Shown: piece after piece, positions 63,022 to 64,000 of the stretch
Layout of the letters: each line of letters starts with the position of its first letter
How positions within the stretch are numbered: position 1 is the first letter of the stretch
Assembly (NCBI RefSeq): GCF_900110245.1
Contig: NZ_FOCZ01000015.1
Span: 1 to 64,000, forward strand
DNA length: 64,000 nucleotides
DNA from: Niastella yeongjuensis
GTDB lineage: Bacteria > Bacteroidota > Bacteroidia > Chitinophagales > Chitinophagaceae
Direction of reading: 5' to 3'
Notes under the pieces: generated by a model
Databases searched by the model: none
Told to the model about the DNA's origin: nothing
The model's input: only the letters and a program-made list of their open reading frames with translations
Position numbers and translations under genes: made by a program

Positions 63022-64000
63022 TCATTCCGAGCGCAATCCCTTTACCGGGTTGGCCATTGCCGCTTTGATAGACTGAAAGCTTACGGTGATCAATGCTATG
63101 GCAATGGCTGCAGCCCCGGCAATACCAAACATCCACCACGACACATCGATCTTATAGGCAAAATTCTGTAACCAGTAATGCATAAACCACCACGCTAATG
63201 GCGAGGCAATGGCCAGCGCTATCACTACCAATAAGATAAATTCTTTCGACAATAAATTGAACAAAGTAACAGGCGAGGCGCCCAACACCTTTCGTATTCC
63301 AAATTCTTTGGTGCGTTGTTCTGCAGTGAACATAACAAGCCCTAACAACCCCAGACAGGAAATAAAGATAGCCAGAAAAGCAAAGTATTTCGACAGGCGG
63401 TTTACGACCTGCTCACTCTTATAAAGCTTTGCATATTCATCGTCAGAAAACTTGTAGGTAAACGGAAACTTGGGATTGATTGCTTTACAAACCTTTCCCA
63501 GACTGGCCAGCGCTTCTTTTGTTTTGCCGGCTTCGGTCCGTACCAGCACCGACCCAAAGGTTTCAATTTTAACCAGTTTTAAAATTAGAGGGTTTATGGG
63601 CAGATGCAGGGAATTGAAATGAAAGTCTTTTAAAACCCCGATTATCGTTCCCTTCATTCCCCAAAAGGTCAATGACCTTCCTACAGGGTTTTTATAGCCT
63701 ATTTTCTCCAATGCTTTTTCATTGATCAGGTAGGCAACAGAGTCTGTGGCAAAATCCGTTGAAAAATCACGCCCCTGCACCAGTTGCATATGCATTGTTT
63801 TAATAAAGTCATACCCTACTGCGCCATAAGCAAATTCTATATCGGCGCTGGGATCTTTACCCTCCCATTTCACGCCACCCGTTCCATTATCAATTTCGTG
63901 AGGCACATCTGTCATTCTTGTAATGGCTTTTACGCCGGGCATTTGCAATGCTTCGCGTTTGAACAATTCATAGTTAGCTACCAGTTCCCCTTCCAGCGGG
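63022..64000 (-). CDS. FtsX-type ABC transporter permease, partial (5' end beyond window)
   Basis: About 326 C-terminal residues are visible; the frame stays open to the window edge (PLEGELVANYELFKRE at 64000). A MacB-PCD periplasmic portion (FEIDNGTGGVKWEGKDPS-type; SLTFWGMKGTIIGVLKDFHFNS) precedes three membrane segments: YFAFLAIFISCLGLLGLVMF, FILLVVIALAIASPLAWWFMHYW and WWMFGIAGAAAIAIALITVS. It ends SIKAAMANPVKGLRSE, typical of the long (about 800-residue) duplicated MacB-like permeases of Bacteroidota. Probably an efflux or envelope pump permease whose ATPase lies outside the window. Confidence 0.9.
   Translation of the reverse strand, partial: PLEGELVANYELFKREALQMPGVKAITRMTDVPHEIDNGTGGVKWEGKDPSADIEFAYGAVGYDFIKTMHMQLVQGRDFSTDFATDSVAYLINEKALEKIGYKNPVGRSLTFWGMKGTIIGVLKDFHFNSLHLPINPLILKLVKIETFGSVLVRTEAGKTKEALASLGKVCKAINPKFPFTYKFSDDEYAKLYKSEQVVNRLSKYFAFLAIFISCLGLLGLVMFTAEQRTKEFGIRKVLGASPVTLFNLLSKEFILLVVIALAIASPLAWWFMHYWLQNFAYKIDVSWWMFGIAGAAAIAIALITVSFQSIKAAMANPVKGLRSE

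Noticed and set aside
1-64000. tRNA, rRNA, insertion sequences, integrase sites
   Set aside because: No cloverleaf-like or rRNA sequence, transposase domain or att-type flanking repeats were recognised by eye; a tRNAscan or ISfinder run could still find short elements.

Overview
The window reads as chromosome of a Bacteroidota bacterium, most likely family Chitinophagaceae (Niastella/Chitinophaga-like). The evidence is three large secreted proteins with type IX secretion C-terminal signals, a TonB-dependent receptor paired with a DUF4249 lipoprotein, a DUF4266/DUF3570 cassette, a GH95 fucosidase, and several promoters matching the Bacteroidota -7 element TAnnTTTG. No rRNA, tRNA, CRISPR array, transposase or integrase was found. 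The taxonomic call is inference from gene content.

Layout. 0.3-3.0 kb (minus): a three-gene secreted operon holding a transglutaminase-like protein, an RHS-core protein with an L,D-transpeptidase-like C-terminus, and a small overlapping periplasmic protein (candidate toxin and immunity). 3.1-6.2 kb (minus): a MacAB-type efflux operon. 6.3-9.7 kb (plus): thioredoxin, ApbE flavin transferase, DUF4266 mini-lipoprotein and DUF3570 protein. 9.7-16.3 kb: a partly decayed stress/fermentation island with a P-type ATPase remnant, PEP synthase, universal stress protein, ribosome-hibernation-factor fragment, BON protein and zinc alcohol dehydrogenase. Terminator-bearing repeats bracket part of it. 16.4-18.1 kb: xseA-xseB. 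18.2-21.2 kb (minus): a five-gene detoxification-like operon (2TM, cupin, carboxymuconolactone decarboxylase-like, two-domain ABM monooxygenase, DJ-1/PfpI). 21.4-25.9 kb (minus): a TPR sensor kinase and a sigma-54 activator response regulator. 26.0-26.8 kb: an unusual helically phased box array in front of an AhpD-like gene.

26.9-34.4 kb holds small independent units: a minimal RNA-ligase-like protein, a 23-codon minigene, a TPR protein, a DHFR-like reductase, a duplicated secreted protein, peptidase E, an ArsR regulator divergent from an alpha/beta hydrolase-ABM fusion, small membrane proteins and two gene relics fused by a deletion. 34.5-43.4 kb: an RluF-type pseudouridine synthase, a secreted protein, two tandem Omp85-like barrels, the DUF4249/TonB pair and DUF2200. 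43.4-46.8 kb: proteins resembling polymorphic-toxin immunity proteins without a toxin. 46.9-60.3 kb: GH95 fucosidase, type IX cargo proteins and a B12-binding radical SAM protein. 60.4-64 kb: a KAS III-type enzyme, a class V aminotransferase and an FtsX-type permease that runs off the window.

The most notable signals are the six-copy 11-bp-phased CCATGTGT array, the RLIG1-like minimal RNA ligase, the 23-codon minigene with its own promoter and terminator, the RHS/YkuD toxin-immunity candidate, and the DUF4266 peptide, which carries a near-match to the ApbE flavinylation motif. All functional statements are homology calls made by eye; no database search was run.
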